From: DATBJG01 sp963790545
GTDB taxonomy: Bacteria; Acidobacteriota; Vicinamibacteria; Vicinamibacterales; JAMQPK01
Assembly: GCA_963790545.1 (NCBI GenBank)
Contig: CAWBPA010000005.1
Coordinates: 19,516-83,515, forward strand
Direction of reading: 5' to 3'
DNA: 64,000 nucleotides
Part shown: one piece after another, positions 63,921 through 64,000 of the stretch
Layout of the letters: each line of letters starts with the position of its first letter
Position numbering within the stretch: position 1 is the first letter of the stretch
Position numbers and translations under genes: made by a program
The notes under the pieces: generated by a model
What the model was told of the DNA's origin: nothing
The model's input: the letters and a program-made list of their open reading frames with translations, nothing else
Databases searched by the model: none

Positions 63921-64000
63921 CTATCCCCTCCACCCCGCGCACCTCGACTCGGTCGCTCTGTCGATCCGTTGCAACACCGTTTCCAGCGTTGTGGCAAATC
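63921..64000 (-). CDS. C-terminal end of a biotin-cluster enzyme, probably BioF
   Basis: Only the last 26 codons or so are visible: FATTLETVLQRIDRATESRC, then a tail ending GWRG and TAG at 63921-63923. Helix-like content and the position before bioD-bioA fit the end of 8-amino-7-oxononanoate synthase, but too little is present to be sure. Confidence 0.4.
   Translation of the reverse strand, partial: FATTLETVLQRIDRATESRCAGWRG

Overview
The window is GC-rich, densely coding bacterial chromosome with no rRNA, tRNA, CRISPR array or transposase that I can see. The gene mix suggests a soil-type member of Acidobacteriota, possibly the Vicinamibacteria. The pointers are CadC-like winged-helix/TPR regulators, a PadR/PspC protein, a Ser/Thr kinase carrying a TolB-like/TPR tail, many secreted hypothetical proteins, Gfo/Idh plus sugar isomerase sets, and many small palindromic repeats between genes. 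This placement is inferred from gene content; no marker gene is present.

Layout. (1) Bases 1-7315, minus strand: seven genes whose ends overlap, in transcription order a fatty-acid desaturase, a CarS-like CDP-lipid synthase, a rifampicin-phosphotransferase/PEP-synthase-like dikinase, a short UbiA-like membrane protein, a methyltransferase, a PlsC-type acyltransferase and a fatty acyl-AMP ligase cut by the window edge. It looks like one pathway for an unusual lipid and is the most interesting part of the window. (2) 7.6-13.1 kb, plus strand: a CadC-like regulator and a three-part Aas-type transporter/acyltransferase/acyl ligase. (3) 13.3-26.6 kb: secreted proteins and lipoproteins, a patch of poorly conserved genes (14.9-17.6 kb) with a decayed gene, an acyl-CoA-dehydrogenase-like flavoprotein, a zinc metallopeptidase, a MetE-C-type methyltransferase and a PadR-PspC protein. 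(4) 26.6-33.5 kb, minus strand: an MFS transporter, two sugar isomerases, a Gfo/Idh oxidoreductase, a PQQ-type dehydrogenase and a dihaem cytochrome c, probably a sugar or polyol oxidation system. (5) 33.8-38.4 kb, minus strand: gnd-cydA-cydB-pgl, joining oxidative pentose phosphate enzymes to cytochrome bd, with a 172-bp tandem repeat between cydA and cydB. (6) 38.6-45.3 kb: an MscS channel, then an amidohydrolase, a feruloyl-CoA-synthase-like ligase and a FadB-type enzyme. (7) 45.4-48.0 kb: a two-subunit molybdenum hydroxylase. (8) 48.1-54.5 kb: a pseudo-receiver/ATPase signalling protein, an ATP/ADP-translocase-like carrier, a Ser/Thr kinase and an NHL-repeat protein. (9) 54.7-61.6 kb: a HupE-like protein, secreted proteins, formate-tetrahydrofolate ligase, ferritin and a histone-like protein. 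(10) 61.7-64.0 kb: bioF (partial)-bioD-bioA.

A point that affects the whole annotation: at least eight conserved genes are each split by a single-base indel (near 1693, 3870-3876, 11590, 16420, 23540, 39447, 61073 and 63205). Six of the eight read as one extra base. The flanking halves still match their families well, so these look mostly like sequence errors rather than eight dead genes. I annotate each as one gene spanning both frames.
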